Source of the DNA: Alitta virens
Lineage: Eukaryota; Annelida; Polychaeta; Phyllodocida; Nereididae
Assembly: GCA_932294295.1 (NCBI GenBank)
Contig: OW028580.1
Coordinates: 10,073,374-10,137,373 of the forward strand
Reading direction: 5' to 3'
DNA length: 64,000 bases
The position numbers and the translations under genes are program-made. Positions 63,869 to 64,000 of the stretch are shown here, piece after piece; positions within the stretch are counted from its first letter, which is position 1; each line of letters starts with the position of its first letter. The notes beneath the pieces are model-generated. The model had not been told where the DNA came from. It worked only from the letters and a program-made list of their open reading frames with translations, and ran no database searches.

Positions 63869-64000
63869 TTGTTCACACTTTTTTTGTTTGTTGTTCACAC
63901 TTTGTTTGTTGTTCACACTTTGTTTGTTTGTTGTTCACACTTTTTTTGTTTGTTGTTCACACTTTGTTTGTTTGTTGTTCACACATTTTTTGTTTGTTGT
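63869..64000. repeat. Right-edge fragment of a TAG-initiated unit
   Basis: Same start as every region-B unit (T7+G, 18-mer, 22-mer, T7+G, 22-mer, A+T6+G). It matches 18,230-18,361 and is cut by the window end. Confidence 0.88.

Larger units (their letters stand above)
1..64000. repeat. AT-rich 18/22/23-bp satellite array, whole window
   Basis: Every stretch read is a head-to-tail monomer starting TTCACAC, followed by a T/G-rich spacer ending TTG. The main types are TTCACAC+T7+GG+TTTGTTG (23 bp), TTCACAC+T7+G+TTTGTTG (22), TTCACAC+A+T6+GG or G+TTTGTTG (23 or 22), TTCACAC+(TTTG)3+TTG (22) and TTCACAC+(TTTG)2+TTG (18). Orientation never flips. There is no non-repeat insert and no array boundary in the window. 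Base composition is strongly strand-asymmetric (about 60% T, 9% A). All three + frames lack stops except at rare mutations, while the complement of TTCACAC (GTGTGAA) contains TGA, so the minus strand has only short frames. This is typical of eukaryotic satellite DNA; the family is not one I recognise. Confidence 0.97.
49911..64000. repeat. 14-kb duplicated segment, copy 2
   Basis: Partner of 4,312-18,361 and continues to the window end. Differences from copy 1 that I found: A at 5790 site restored; C to A at 51,959; G to A creating TGA at 52,558-52,560; T for A near 54,034; TTAG for TTTG at 57,511; G at 58,521 for T; a 44-bp loss near 59,311; G to C near 61,636; T to A at 63,252; and an 84-bp gain near 63,405-63,480. 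Confidence 0.92.

Noticed and set aside
1..64000. CRISPR array
   Set aside because: Units of 18-23 bp follow each other directly, with no unique spacers of constant length, no leader and no cas genes.
1..64000. Telomeric repeat
   Set aside because: Monomers are long and variable and do not match TTAGGG, TTTAGGG, TTAGG, TG1-3 or T4G4 types; no run of GGG occurs.
1..64000. G-quadruplex or H-DNA forming sequence
   Set aside because: Only GG pairs about 23 bp apart are present, and the complementary strand mixes C and A with G, so there is no homopurine mirror repeat beyond the short T runs.

Overview
The whole 64,000-base window is one uninterrupted tandem satellite. I see no protein-coding gene, RNA gene, mobile element, CRISPR array or unique-sequence island on either strand. 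The array fills the window from the first base to the last, so both ends lie outside it. Every monomer is a variant of TTCACAC + T7 + GG + TTTGTTG. There are three main lengths: 23 bp (with GG), 22 bp (one G) and 18 bp (one TTTG step fewer). At about 21.5 bp each, that is roughly 3,000 monomers. The + strand is about 60% T and 9% A, and CpG is almost absent. A simple AT-rich satellite of this size with higher-order structure points to eukaryotic heterochromatin (centromeric, pericentromeric, subtelomeric or sex-chromosome). I do not recognise the satellite and cannot name the species. The very long forward open frames are an artefact: the repeat contains no stop triplet in any forward frame, so all three frames are open at once.

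The structure lies in the order of monomer variants. Rare variants act as barcodes: TTAG in place of TTTG (26 copies), TTTCATG (24), poly-T monomers of 11-17 T (23), TTCGCAC, TTTACAC, GCTCACAC, TTTGCTG, TTCAAAC, CACAATTT, GTGCAC and TTTTATG. They show nested duplications at many scales. Region A (about 0.7-18.4 kb) has higher-order units of 1,550, 3,080 and about 2,690 bp, ending in a distinct superunit (14.4-17.8 kb). Region B (about 18.2-49.9 kb) consists of TAG-to-TAG units, most often 1.2-1.8 kb, each with a poly-T monomer and a TTTCATG...TTAG cassette of fixed internal spacing. It also holds two head-to-tail 3.6-kb superunits (22.4-29.5 kb), a 548-bp tandem duplication (34.1-35.2 kb) and a 4-kb block repeated 25.8-25.9 kb away (18.3-22.4 and 44.2-48.07 kb). 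Region C (49.9 kb to the end) is a near-identical copy of 4,312-18,361. It is offset by about 45.6 kb, and I found only about nine substitutions and two indels of whole monomers.

There are therefore no genes working together here. The window records local amplification, unequal exchange, deletion and one large recent duplication within a satellite. Because it is built from near-identical 20-mers and T runs, misassembly and homopolymer error are live alternatives for the large duplications and the T-run lengths.
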